The notes beneath the pieces were generated by a model. That model ran no database searches. It was not told where the DNA came from and worked only from the letters and a program-made list of their open reading frames with translations. Source: Pseudorhodoferax sp047601025 (lineage in GTDB: Bacteria > Pseudomonadota > Gammaproteobacteria > Burkholderiales > Burkholderiaceae_C). From it: 64,000 nucleotides of DNA. The DNA is taken from contig NZ_JASGJZ010000001.1 of assembly GCF_047601025.1 (NCBI RefSeq), positions 2,914,001 through 2,978,000 of the forward strand, given 5' to 3'. The position numbers were made by a program, and so were the translations under genes. How positions within the stretch are numbered: the first letter of the stretch is position 1; every line of letters begins with the position of its first letter. This document shows, in pieces, positions 34,994 to 43,362 of this stretch.

Positions 34994-35470
34994 TCAGGCC
35001 GGCTTCTTGAGCTCCTTGACGGCCTTGAGCACCTCGTCCACGTGGCCCGGCACCTTCAGGCCGCGCCACTCGGCCTGCAGCGTGCCGTCCGGCCCGACCA
35101 GGAAGGTGCTGCGCTCGATCCCCTTGACCTTCTTGCCGTACATGATCTTGTTCTTGACCACGCCGAACATGTGGCACATCTTTTCCTCGGTGTCGGCGAT
35201 CAGCTCGAACGGCAGTTCCAGCTTGGCCTTGAACTCGTCGTGCGATTTCATGTTGTCGCGCGAGACGCCGAACACCGTGGCCCCGGCTTTCACGAAATCC
35301 TTGTACTTGTCCCGGAACTGCATGGCTTCGGTGGTACAACCGGGCGTGTTGTCCTTGGGGTAGAAGTACAGGATCAGGACCTGGCCCAGGTGAGAGCTGT
35401 TGGTGACCCTCACGCCGCCCGTGGCGTTGGCTTCGAATTCAGGAATGGGTTTGTTGACAACGATCGCCAT
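34994..35470 (-). CDS. bcp: Thioredoxin-dependent peroxiredoxin (Bcp)
   Basis: A 158-residue peroxiredoxin of the Bcp/PrxQ class that reduces peroxides with thioredoxin. The peroxidatic cysteine is in YPKDNTPGCTTEA (about residue 45). There is no resolving cysteine five residues later as in some Bcp proteins; another Cys lies in EEKMCHMF (about 98). The conserved Arg in VSRDN and the thioredoxin-fold core are present. Monocistronic, with a terminator 86 bp downstream. Confidence 0.94.
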   Translation of the reverse strand: MAIVVNKPIPEFEANATGGVRVTNSSHLGQVLILYFYPKDNTPGCTTEAMQFRDKYKDFVKAGATVFGVSRDNMKSHDEFKAKLELPFELIADTEEKMCHMFGVVKNKIMYGKKVKGIERSTFLVGPDGTLQAEWRGLKVPGHVDEVLKAVKELKKPA

Positions 35471-35646
35471 GTGGTTGAGTCTCGGGAGTCGTAGAGTGGT
35501 CGGCGGCCGCACACATCCAACTGCGCCGACTGCGCGCACTTGCGGAAAAAAGTAGCGTAGCGGCCCCTGCGGCAACCCTTGATTTTACCCTGAAATGCGA
35601 CTTTCTGCGCTCTTCGGCGCAGGATCCGGACGCATGCGCGGCGGCG

Positions 35647-36024
35647 TCAGGCCTCCGTTTCGAGCAGCAGGGCGGCGATCACGTCCCGGCCCTCCTGCGC
35701 GAGGATGTTGTAGGTGCGGCAGGCGGCGGCCGTGTCCATGGTTTCCAGGCCGATGCGCCGGGCGATCAGCGGCCGCAGCCAGGCCGGCTGCGGAAAGCGC
35801 AGCCGCAGGCCGCTGCCGAAGATGACGACCTCGCTGCCGAGTTCCACGAGCTGCGCGAAGTGCTCGGGGCCGAGGTCCTCGAAGCGCGTGCACGGCCATG
35901 CGATGCGCTGGCCGCGCGAGCCGATCAGCGCGCTGTGGTCGATGCGGTCGGCCTGCACACGGATCCATCCCGGCCCCTGGGCGGTGATGGTCTGGACGTC
36001 GGATTTGTCGGGCTGCAGCTTCAT
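35647..36024 (-). CDS. Mth938-like (DUF498/NDUFAF3-family) protein
   Basis: A 125-residue member of the Mth938-like family. Features: QTITAQGPGWIRVQ at the N-terminus, WPCTRFEDLGPEHFAQL, and the core VVIFGSGLRLRFP. Mitochondrial relatives (NDUFAF3) help assemble complex I; the bacterial role is not established. Its start is 113 bp from that of the divergent alaA gene, and the intervening region has an AT-rich patch that may hold the promoters. Confidence 0.85.
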   Translation of the reverse strand: MKLQPDKSDVQTITAQGPGWIRVQADRIDHSALIGSRGQRIAWPCTRFEDLGPEHFAQLVELGSEVVIFGSGLRLRFPQPAWLRPLIARRIGLETMDTAAACRTYNILAQEGRDVIAALLLETEA

Positions 36025-36083
36025 GGAAGGAGGATGCGGTAGAGGGCGCGAAAAGGCCCGTGCAGGCCGCGAACTGTGGTCAA

Positions 36084-36089
36084 ATTATA
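36084..36089 (-). promoter_or_regulatory. Candidate -10 element in the alaA / Mth938-like divergent region
   Basis: This is the one AT-rich patch (AAATTATAGG) in the 113-bp divergent region. On the minus strand it contains a perfect TATAAT about 60 bp before the Mth938-like start. No good -35 hexamer is visible, so the call is tentative. Confidence 0.3.
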
Positions 36090-36137
36090 GGTTTTCGCTT
36101 CGATCCCGGGCTTCTTGAGAGTCCACGAGGGAGACCC

Positions 36138-37415
36138 ATGAAGACCGTCCAGAAATCCGCCAAGCTTTCCAACGTCTGCTACGACATCCGCGGCCCGATC
36201 ATGGACGCGGCGCGCCAGATGGAGGAAGAAGGCCAGAAGATCATCAAGCTCAACATCGGCAACCTGGCGGTGTTCGGCTTCGATTCGCCCGAGGAAATCC
36301 AGCAGGACATGATCCGCAACCTGCCGAACTCGGCCGGCTACTCGGACAGCAAGGGCATCTTCGCGGCGCGCAAGGCCGTCATGCACGAGACGCAGAAGCA
36401 GGGCGTCAAGGGCGTCACGCTGGACGACATCTACCTGGGCAACGGCGCCAGCGAGCTGATCGTGATGGCCACCAATGCGCTGCTGGACACCGGCGACGAA
36501 CTGCTGCTGCCGGCGCCCGACTATCCGCTGTGGACCGCCGCCGTGAGCCTGTCCGGCGGCACGCCGGTGCACTACCGCTGCGACGAGGCCAACGGCTGGA
36601 TGCCGGACCTGGAGGACATCCGCGCCAAGATCACGCCGCACACCAAGGGCATCGTGGTCATCAACCCGAACAACCCGACCGGCGCGCTGTATTCCGACGA
36701 ACTGCTCGAGTCCCTGGTCGGAATCGCGCGCGAGCATGGCCTGGTGATCTTCGCGGACGAGGTCTACGACAAGGTGCTGTACGACGGCAACAAGCACACG
36801 GCCATCGCCAGCCTGTCGGACGACGTGCTGACGCTGACCTTCAACTCGCTGTCCAAGAGCTACCGCTCCTGCGGCTACCGCGCCGGCTGGCTGGTGGTCT
36901 CGGGCGACAAGCGGCCCGCGCGCGACTACATCGAGGGCCTGAACATGCTCTCGAACATGCGGCTGTGCGCCAACGTGCCGGGCCAGTGGGCGATCCAGAC
37001 CGCGCTGGGCGGCTACCAGAGCATCAACGACCTGGTGGGCGAGGGCGGCCGGCTGCGCCGCCAGCGCGATCTGGCCTACGAGCTGATCACCGCGATCCCG
37101 GGCGTCAGCTGCGTCAAGCCCAGCGCCGCGCTGTACATGTTTCCGCGGCTGGACCCCAAGATCTATCCGATCGAGGACGACCAGCAGTTCATCCTCGAAC
37201 TGCTGCAGGAAACCAAGGTGATGCTGGTTCAGGGCACCGGCTTCAACTGGCCGGCGACGGACCATTTCCGCATCGTGTTCCTGCCGCACGAGGACGACCT
37301 GCGGCTGGCCATCGGCCGCATCGCGAGCTTCCTCGAGCACTACCGCAAGCGCCACGCCACAGGGGCGCCGGTTTCTTCCTCTTCTTCCTCTTCCGCCCAG
37401 GCGGCACTCGCATGA
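36138..37415 (+). CDS. alaA: Pyridoxal-phosphate aminotransferase (AlaA-like)
   Basis: A 425-residue class I aminotransferase. The PLP lysine is in FNSLSKSYRSCGYRAGW, and the family motifs NPNNPTGALYS, FADEVYDK and FLPHEDDLRLAIGRI are visible. It matches AlaA (YfbQ), which makes alanine from pyruvate and glutamate. The start has GAGGGAGA just upstream. The C-terminal run of seven serines is encoded by a ttc/tct-rich repeat near 37374-37395. The stop overlaps the hom start by four bases, so it is the first gene of the threonine operon. Confidence 0.93.
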   Translation: MKTVQKSAKLSNVCYDIRGPIMDAARQMEEEGQKIIKLNIGNLAVFGFDSPEEIQQDMIRNLPNSAGYSDSKGIFAARKAVMHETQKQGVKGVTLDDIYLGNGASELIVMATNALLDTGDELLLPAPDYPLWTAAVSLSGGTPVHYRCDEANGWMPDLEDIRAKITPHTKGIVVINPNNPTGALYSDELLESLVGIAREHGLVIFADEVYDKVLYDGNKHTAIASLSDDVLTLTFNSLSKSYRSCGYRAGWLVVSGDKRPARDYIEGLNMLSNMRLCANVPGQWAIQTALGGYQSINDLVGEGGRLRRQRDLAYELITAIPGVSCVKPSAALYMFPRLDPKIYPIEDDQQFILELLQETKVMLVQGTGFNWPATDHFRIVFLPHEDDLRLAIGRIASFLEHYRKRHATGAPVSSSSSSSAQAALA

Positions 37416-38734
37416 AACCCATCCAGGTCGGCCTTCTGGGCATCGGCACCGTCGGCAGCGGCGTATTCAAGGTTCTGGCACGCAACCAGCAGGAAATCCG
37501 GCGCCGCGCCGGCCGCGGCATCGAGATCGTGGCCGTGGCCGACCTGAACGTCGAGCGCGCGCGCGAACTCGTGGGCGACAGCGCCAAGGTGGTGGCCGAC
37601 GCGCGCGCGGTGATCGCCGATCCCTCGATCGACATCGTGGTCGAGCTGATCGGCGGCTACGGCATCGCGCGGCAGCTGGTGCTGGAGGCCATCGCCGCCG
37701 GCAAGCACGTGGTCACGGCCAACAAGGCCCTGCTGGCCGTGCACGGCACCGAGATCTTCGCGGCCGCCCAGGCCAAGGGCGTGATCGTCGCGTTCGAGGC
37801 CGCCGTCGCCGGCGGCATCCCGATCATCAAGGCGCTGCGCGAGGGCCTGACGGCCAACCGCATCCAGTGGATCGCCGGCATCATCAACGGCACGACGAAC
37901 TTCATCCTGTCCGAGATGCGCGACAAGGGGCTGGACTTCGACGTGGTGCTGAAGGAGGCGCAACGCCTGGGCTATGCCGAGGCCGACCCGACCTTCGACA
38001 TCGAGGGCGTGGACGCCGCGCACAAGGCCACCATCATGTCGGCCATCGCCTTCGGCATCCCGGTGCAGTTCGACAAGGCCTACGTCGAAGGCATCACCCG
38101 GCTGTCGGCGCAGGACATCCGCTACGCCGAGCAACTAGGCTACCGCATCAAGCTGCTGGGCATCACCAAGCGCACCGACCGCGGCGTGGAGCTGCGCGTG
38201 CACCCGAGCCTGGTGCCGGCCAAGCGCCTGATCGCCAACGTCGAGGGCGCGATGAACGCCGTGGTCGTGCAGGCCGACGCCGTCGGCACCACGCTGTACT
38301 ACGGCAAGGGCGCCGGCAGCGAGCCCACGGCCAGCGCCGTGATCGCCGACCTCGTGGACATCACGCGGCTGCACACGGCCGATCCCGAGCACCGCGTGCC
38401 GCACCTGGCCTTCCAGCACGACGCGCTGAGCGACCTGCAGGTGCTGCCGATGGGCGAGGTCGTGACCAGCTACTACCTGCGCCTGCGCGTCGCCGACCAG
38501 GCCGGCGTGCTGGCCAAGGTCACCGGCCTGCTGGCCGACGCCGGCATCAGCATCGACGCGGTGCTGCAGCGCGAGGCCGACGAGGTCGGCGGCGAGGGCT
38601 CGACGCAGACCGACGTGATCATCCTGACGCACGACTGCCAGGAGGCGCGCATGGACGCCGCGATCGCGAAGATGCAGGCGCTGCCGACCGTGCTGGCGCC
38701 GATCACGCGGATCCGCAAGGAAGAGCTGAACTGA
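37412..38734 (+). CDS. hom: Homoserine dehydrogenase
   Basis: A 440-residue monofunctional homoserine dehydrogenase. N-terminal Rossmann motif VGLLGIGTVGSGV (residues 6-18), catalytic segment with INGTTNFILSEM and GYAEADPTFDIEGVDAAHK, and a C-terminal ACT domain (about 355-430, YYLRLRVADQAGVLAKVTG) for threonine feedback. It reduces aspartate-semialdehyde to homoserine. It overlaps alaA by four bases. In related species thrC follows directly; here a 3-kb NTPase-TPR gene lies between. Confidence 0.96.
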   Translation: MKPIQVGLLGIGTVGSGVFKVLARNQQEIRRRAGRGIEIVAVADLNVERARELVGDSAKVVADARAVIADPSIDIVVELIGGYGIARQLVLEAIAAGKHVVTANKALLAVHGTEIFAAAQAKGVIVAFEAAVAGGIPIIKALREGLTANRIQWIAGIINGTTNFILSEMRDKGLDFDVVLKEAQRLGYAEADPTFDIEGVDAAHKATIMSAIAFGIPVQFDKAYVEGITRLSAQDIRYAEQLGYRIKLLGITKRTDRGVELRVHPSLVPAKRLIANVEGAMNAVVVQADAVGTTLYYGKGAGSEPTASAVIADLVDITRLHTADPEHRVPHLAFQHDALSDLQVLPMGEVVTSYYLRLRVADQAGVLAKVTGLLADAGISIDAVLQREADEVGGEGSTQTDVIILTHDCQEARMDAAIAKMQALPTVLAPITRIRKEELN

Positions 38735-38777
38735 TGCACTGAAGCTTCCGCGCGCCCCCTCCACGGGATCTTCGACC

Positions 38778-40277
38778 ATGCCGCTCGATCGATCGACCCA
38801 ACACAAGCTCAAGACGCTGTACAACGCTTTGGCGGACCGCGTGCTGGAGCCGGACGATCCCGTGTACGTGGCCCAGATCAACCAGCACGGCGGTGCGGAT
38901 GTGATCGCGGAGATCGCGACCGAGATCAGCTGGCAGGACGGCGGCGGAGTCTGCCTGTTCACGGGCCAGCGCGGCACCGGCAAGAGCACCGAGCTGAGGC
39001 GCCTGAAGCGGCTGGTGGAGGACGACGGCGCGACGGTGTTCTACGTCGACCTGTCCGAGTTCATGTTGCTGACCAAGGAAGTGGAGATCAGCGACTTCCT
39101 GGTGTCCGTCGCCGGGGCCATGTCGGAGCAGCTGCACCGCCGCTATGGCAGCGCGCCGGGCGACCGCAGCTATTGGGATCGGCTGGGCGACTTTCTCGCA
39201 ACCAAGGTCGAGTTCAAGGAGCTGGGAATCAAGTTGCCGGGCCTGGACATCAAGGCTGCGCTGAAGAACGACCCCGATTTCAAGAAGAAGGTGCAGGAAG
39301 CGGCGCGCGGCCATGTCGCCCAGCTGGTGCGCGACGCCCACGATTTCCTGGCCGAGAGCGTGCAGCACGTGCGTGCGCAGGAGCGCGATCCGCAGCGCAA
39401 GGTGGTGCTGCTGCTCGATTCGGTGGAGCGCATCCGGGGCGTCGGCAACGAGGCGATGGCCGTCTACGAGCGCGTGCGCAACCTCTTCTTCGGCCATGCG
39501 GAGCACCTGAGGATTCCGTTGCTGCACCTCGTCTACACGATTCCGCCTTACCTCTCGGTGCTGGCCGCAGGTGCCGGTTCGCTGATGGGGGGCGCGGTCA
39601 CGCGGCGGCTGGTCAGCACGCACATCTTCCAGGACCGCAGCCGCGATCCCGATCCGGCTGGGCTGGCCTTGCTGCGCCAGGTCGTCACGGCCAGGTTCCC
39701 GGCCTGGACCGAGATCTTCGAAGCGGAGGCGCTCGACAAGCTGGCGCTGAGTTCCGGCGGCGACCTGCGTGAATTCTTCCGGCTGGTGCGGCTGTGCCTG
39801 CCCTCGGTGCGCGAGGATGCCCAGCTGCCGTTGACGGTCGATGCCGTCAAGCCGGCGGAGAACGCCGCGCCGCCGGTTCCTGGCGCGCCTGAACGAGCGG
39901 CGCTTCCTGCTGGAGCGCGACCTGGCGCGGCCGCTGGTGCTGGTGCTGCCGGCCGATTTCCGCGCCGAGGCGCGCAACATCGCGCCCGATCTCTGGCACG
40001 TGCGGGCGCTCAGCGACGAATTGCGTGCACCCCGAGGCGGCGCGCCGGCCGAGGCGCCGCCGGCACGTGCCCCGGCCTCGGCCACGGCGACCACCAGCGC
40101 CAGCATGGCCTTGCCGGCCTACGAAGAATGGGCGCGTCTGCAGAACGGCGCCGCAACGGCCGTCTACCTGCCCACGGCGGCGCGCGCTACTGTCGAACTG
40201 CTCGCCGCGGGCCGCCCCGCGGACGCCAGGCACGTGGCGGTGCATGCGCTGGCCGCGGCGCGGCAGCGCGCCGATGA
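38778..40277 (+). CDS. Open frame for the NTPase half (tail out of frame)
   Basis: As written, translation from the ATG at 38778 gives 499 residues. The first ~362 are the genuine NTPase domain. From about 39865 onward the protein is Ala/Arg/Gly-rich out-of-frame sequence up to the TGA at 40275-40277. A product from this frame would have the nucleotide-binding core without any TPR sensor. Whether it is made or stable is unknown. Confidence 0.6.
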   Translation: MPLDRSTQHKLKTLYNALADRVLEPDDPVYVAQINQHGGADVIAEIATEISWQDGGGVCLFTGQRGTGKSTELRRLKRLVEDDGATVFYVDLSEFMLLTKEVEISDFLVSVAGAMSEQLHRRYGSAPGDRSYWDRLGDFLATKVEFKELGIKLPGLDIKAALKNDPDFKKKVQEAARGHVAQLVRDAHDFLAESVQHVRAQERDPQRKVVLLLDSVERIRGVGNEAMAVYERVRNLFFGHAEHLRIPLLHLVYTIPPYLSVLAAGAGSLMGGAVTRRLVSTHIFQDRSRDPDPAGLALLRQVVTARFPAWTEIFEAEALDKLALSSGGDLREFFRLVRLCLPSVREDAQLPLTVDAVKPAENAAPPVPGAPERAALPAGARPGAAAGAGAAGRFPRRGAQHRARSLARAGAQRRIACTPRRRAGRGAAGTCPGLGHGDHQRQHGLAGLRRMGASAERRRNGRLPAHGGARYCRTARRGPPRGRQARGGACAGRGAAARR

Positions 40278-40283
40278 AGGCCC

Positions 40284-41723
40284 ATCGTACGAGCACCAGC
40301 GCGATCTCCACATGGCGCTGGACAACCTCGGCCGGGTGGCGCGGGCCCAGGGCGACTGGGCGCACAGGCCGGCGCCGCGTACCGGGAAGGCCTGGCGCTG
40401 AGCCGGCAGCTGGTGGAGCGGCAAGGCGGCACCCCGGAGTCGCTGCGAGACCTGTCGATCGCGCTGAACAACGTCGGCCGGGTGGCTGAGGTGCGGGGCG
40501 ATTGGACGCAGGCCGAAGCCGCGTACCGGGAAAGCCTGGCGCTGCGCCGGCAACTGGTGGAGCGGCTGGGCGGTACCCCGGAGTCGCTGCGGGACCTGTC
40601 GGTCGCGCTGAACAACGTCGGCCGGGTGGCTGAGGTGCAGGGCGATTGGACGCAGGCCGAAGCCGCGTACCGGGAAAGCCTGGTGCTGCGCCGGCAACTG
40701 GTGGAGCGGCTGGGCGGCACCCCGGAGTCGCTGCGGGACCTGTCGATCGCGCTGAACAACGTCGGCCGGGTGGCGCAGGCCCGGGGCGACTGGACGCAGG
40801 CCGACGCCGTGCACCGGGAAAGCCTGGCGCTGAGCCGGCAACTGGTGGAGCGGCTGGGCGGCACCCCGGAGTCGCTGCGGGACCTGTCGATCGCGCTGAA
40901 CAACGTCGGCTGGGTGGCGCAGGTCCAGGGCGACTGGACGCAGGCCGACGCCGTGCACCGGGAAAGCCTGGCGCTGCGCCGGCAACTGGTGGAGCGGCTG
41001 GGCGGCACCCCGGAGTCGCTGCGGGACCTGTCGATCGCGCTGAACAACGTCGGCTGGGTGGCTGAGGTGCAGGGCGACTGGACGCAGGCCGACGCCGTGC
41101 ACCGGGAAAGCCTGGCGCTGCGCCGGCAACTGGTGGAGCGGCTGGGCGGCACCCCGGAGTCGCTGCGGGACCTGTCGGTCTCTCTGGACAACGTCGGCCG
41201 GGTGGCGCGGGCCCAGGGCGACTGGACGCAGGCCGAAGCCGCGTACCGGGAAGGCCTGGCGCTGAGCCGGCAACTGGTGGAGCGGCTGGGCGGCACCCCC
41301 GAGTCGCTGCGGGACCTGTCGGTCGCGCTGGACAACGTCGGCCGGGTGGCGCAGGCCCAGGGCGACTGGACACAGGCCGACGCCGCGTACCAAGAAGGCT
41401 TGGCGCTGCGCCGGCAACTGGTGGAGCGGCTGGGTGGCGTCCCGGAGTCGCTGCGGGACCTGTCGGTCGCGCTGGACAACGTCGGCCAGGTGGCGCAGGC
41501 CCAGGGCGACTGGATGCAGGCCGACGCCGCGTACCGGGAAAGCCTGGCGCTGAGCCGGCAGCTGGTGGAGCGGCTGGGCGGCACCCCGGAGTCGCTGCGG
41601 GACCTGTCGGTCGCGCTGAACAACGTCGGCCGGGTGGCGCAGGCCCAGGGCGACTGGACGCAGGCCGAAGCCGCGTACCGGGAAAGCCTGGCGCTGTGCC
41701 GGCAACTGGTGGAGCGCCTGGGG
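40284..41723 (+). repeat. Tandem 144-bp coding repeats (48-residue TPR units)
   Basis: The phrase ggcaccccggagtcgctgcg recurs every 144 bases at 40428, 40572, 40716, 40860, 41004, 41148, 41292, 41436 and 41580 (the copy at 40428 continues as gagacc, and 40572 and 41436 have single changes). This gives nine units very similar in DNA, preceded by a diverged unit (40284-40427) and followed by a diverged one from 41724. Variation is concentrated at a few codons (RVAEV, RVAQA, WVAQV, WVAEV, RVARA, QVAQA before GDW), in mosaic combinations that suggest unequal crossing-over or gene conversion. Confidence 0.92.
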
Positions 41724-41921
41724 AGCACGCCCCAGGCGCTGGAAGACCTGGCCACCGCTTTGCGCCACTTGGCGAACGCCCCCGTGAGCGATGCCGCCGC
41801 GCGTGCCGAGGCCATCCAGATCTACGAGTTGCTGGCGGAGCGCTTCCCCGACCAGCACCGCCATGCCGAGAACCTCGCCGCCTTGCGCGACGACAATCCG
41901 GCTTCCTTTTCCTCGTCCTGA
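40413..41921 (+). CDS. Open frame for the TPR array and C-terminal cap
   Basis: A 502-residue frame beginning at a GTG within the TPR array, without a clear ribosome site. It consists of nine nearly identical 48-residue TPR-type units (pattern GGTPESLRDLSVALNNVGRVA, then GDWTQAEAAYRESLAL). They are followed by a divergent cap with LERLGSTPQALEDLATALRHLA and FPDQHRHAENLAAL. It is in the same frame as the NTPase start, because the two indels sum to three bases. On its own it is probably not expressed from a native start. Confidence 0.6.
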   Translation: MERQGGTPESLRDLSIALNNVGRVAEVRGDWTQAEAAYRESLALRRQLVERLGGTPESLRDLSVALNNVGRVAEVQGDWTQAEAAYRESLVLRRQLVERLGGTPESLRDLSIALNNVGRVAQARGDWTQADAVHRESLALSRQLVERLGGTPESLRDLSIALNNVGWVAQVQGDWTQADAVHRESLALRRQLVERLGGTPESLRDLSIALNNVGWVAEVQGDWTQADAVHRESLALRRQLVERLGGTPESLRDLSVSLDNVGRVARAQGDWTQAEAAYREGLALSRQLVERLGGTPESLRDLSVALDNVGRVAQAQGDWTQADAAYQEGLALRRQLVERLGGVPESLRDLSVALDNVGQVAQAQGDWMQADAAYRESLALSRQLVERLGGTPESLRDLSVALNNVGRVAQAQGDWTQAEAAYRESLALCRQLVERLGSTPQALEDLATALRHLANAPVSDAAARAEAIQIYELLAERFPDQHRHAENLAALRDDNPASFSSS

Positions 41922-41931
41922 TCGACACAGC

Positions 41932-43362
41932 GTGAACTACATCAGCACCCGCGGCGGCGCCGCCCCCCGCAAGTTCTGCGACATCCTGCTCGAGGGCCTG
42001 GCGCCCGACGGCGGCCTGTACCTGCCCGAGCAGTACCCGCGGATCGACGCCGCCCGCCTGGCCGAGCTGCGCCGCGTGCATGCCGAGCAGGGCTACGCCG
42101 CGCTCGCCTGCGAGATCCTGTCGCTCTACATCGACGACATTCCCGCCGCCGACCTGAAGGCGCTGTGCGCGAAGACCTACACGCGCGAGGTCTTCGGCAC
42201 CGACGCCATCGTGCCGCTGCGCCCGCTCGAGGACGGTGTGTACCTGGAGGCCCTGTCCAACGGTCCCACGCTGGCCTTCAAGGACATGGCCATGCAGCTG
42301 CTCGGCAACCTGTTCGAGTACGAACTGGGCCGCCGCGGCGAGCAACTGAACATCCTGGGCGCGACCAGCGGCGACACCGGCAGCGCGGCCGAATACGCGA
42401 TGCGCGGCAAGCATGGCGTGCGCGTGTTCATGACCTCGCCGGACGGCCGCATGAGCCCGTTCCAGCAGGCGCAGATGTTCAGCCTGCAGGACGCCAACAT
42501 CCACAACCTGGCCGTGGCCGGCGTGTTCGACGACTGCCAGGACATCGTCAAGGCGGTGTCCAACGACCTGGACTTCAAGCGCCGCTACCGCATCGGCACG
42601 GTCAACTCGATCAACTGGGCGCGGCTGCTGGCCCAGGTGGTGTACTACTTCGCGGGCTACTTCCAGGCGACGCGCAAGGACGGCGAGCCGGTCGGCTTCA
42701 CCGTCCCCTCCGGCAACTTCGGCAACGTCTGCGCCGGCCACGTCGCGCGCATGATGGGCCTGCCGATCGCGCGGCTGGTCGTGGCCACCAACGAGAACGA
42801 CGTGCTGGACGAGTTCTTCCGCACCGGCGTGTACCGCGTGCGCGGCAGCGCCGACACGCACGAGACCTCCAGCCCGTCGATGGACATCTCCAAGGCCTCC
42901 AACTTCGAGCGCTTCGTGTTCGACCTGCTGGGCCGCGACGCCGCGCGCACGGCCGACCTGTTCGGCGCGCAGCTGTCGCGCGGCGGCCGCTTCGACCTGG
43001 GCGCCGACCCGGTGTTCGCCGACGCCGCCGCGCGCTTCGGCTTCGCCAGCGGCAAGAGCACGCACGCCGACCGGCTGGCGACGATCCGCGACACCTGGCA
43101 GCGCTTCGGCCAGATGATCGACACGCACACGGCCGACGGCCTGAAGGTCGCGCGCGAGCATGTAGTGCCCGGCGTGCCGATGGTGGTGCTGGAGACGGCG
43201 CTGCCGATCAAGTTCGCCGAGACCATCGTCGAGGCGCTGGGCCGCCCGCCGGAGCGCCCGGCCCGGTTCGCCGGCATCGAGGACCTGCCGCGCCGCGTCG
43301 TGCGCGTGCCGGCGGATGCCGAGGCCGTGAAGGCCTACATCGCCGCGCACTGCGCCGAGTGA
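41932..43362 (+). CDS. thrC: Threonine synthase
   Basis: A 476-residue PLP enzyme that converts O-phospho-homoserine to threonine. The start reads (GTG)NYISTRGGAAPRKFCDIL, which is the family N-terminus, and the PLP lysine is in PTLAFKDMAMQ. ATSGDTGSAA, FTVPSGNFGN and ETSSPSMDISKASNFERF are further signatures. The GTG at 41932 has no clear ribosome site and lies 10 bp after the stop of the NTPase-TPR gene, so its translation may now depend on ribosomes coming from upstream. The stop overlaps the mobB GTG. Confidence 0.95.
   Translation: MNYISTRGGAAPRKFCDILLEGLAPDGGLYLPEQYPRIDAARLAELRRVHAEQGYAALACEILSLYIDDIPAADLKALCAKTYTREVFGTDAIVPLRPLEDGVYLEALSNGPTLAFKDMAMQLLGNLFEYELGRRGEQLNILGATSGDTGSAAEYAMRGKHGVRVFMTSPDGRMSPFQQAQMFSLQDANIHNLAVAGVFDDCQDIVKAVSNDLDFKRRYRIGTVNSINWARLLAQVVYYFAGYFQATRKDGEPVGFTVPSGNFGNVCAGHVARMMGLPIARLVVATNENDVLDEFFRTGVYRVRGSADTHETSSPSMDISKASNFERFVFDLLGRDAARTADLFGAQLSRGGRFDLGADPVFADAAARFGFASGKSTHADRLATIRDTWQRFGQMIDTHTADGLKVAREHVVPGVPMVVLETALPIKFAETIVEALGRPPERPARFAGIEDLPRRVVRVPADAEAVKAYIAAHCAE

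Larger units (their letters stand above)
38778..41921 (+). pseudogene. P-loop NTPase-TPR (STAND-like) gene broken by two frameshifts
   Basis: One gene when three open pieces are joined. Piece 1 (38778 to about 39865) has a P-loop NTPase: Walker A FTGQRGTGKST (about residues 61-71), Walker B VVLLLDSVERI, and a helical end with GGDLREFFRLVR. Piece 2 (to about 40365, frame +1) continues with RPLVLVLP and APDLWHVRALS, a linker, then the first TPR. Piece 3 (from about 40367, original frame) is the TPR array and a C-terminal cap ending in a TGA at 41921. The shifts fit one extra base in the CG-run at 39864-39872 and a duplicated CA at 40363-40366. Frame 1 stops at 40277. The build (NTPase core plus repeat sensor) resembles STAND proteins used in signalling or phage defence. 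No effector domain is recognised. It splits the hom-thrC operon. Confidence 0.7.

Noticed and set aside
40284..41723. CRISPR-like appearance of regular repeats
   Set aside because: The units are 144 bp, contiguous, without unique spacers, and encode TPR helices in frame.
39847..43350. Long antisense frames (1167, 566 and 542 codons) over the TPR repeats and thrC
   Set aside because: They arise because the 144-bp unit is free of stops in several frames. The proteins are repetitive Arg/Pro/Ala text with no family similarity, while the plus strand encodes clear TPR and threonine synthase.
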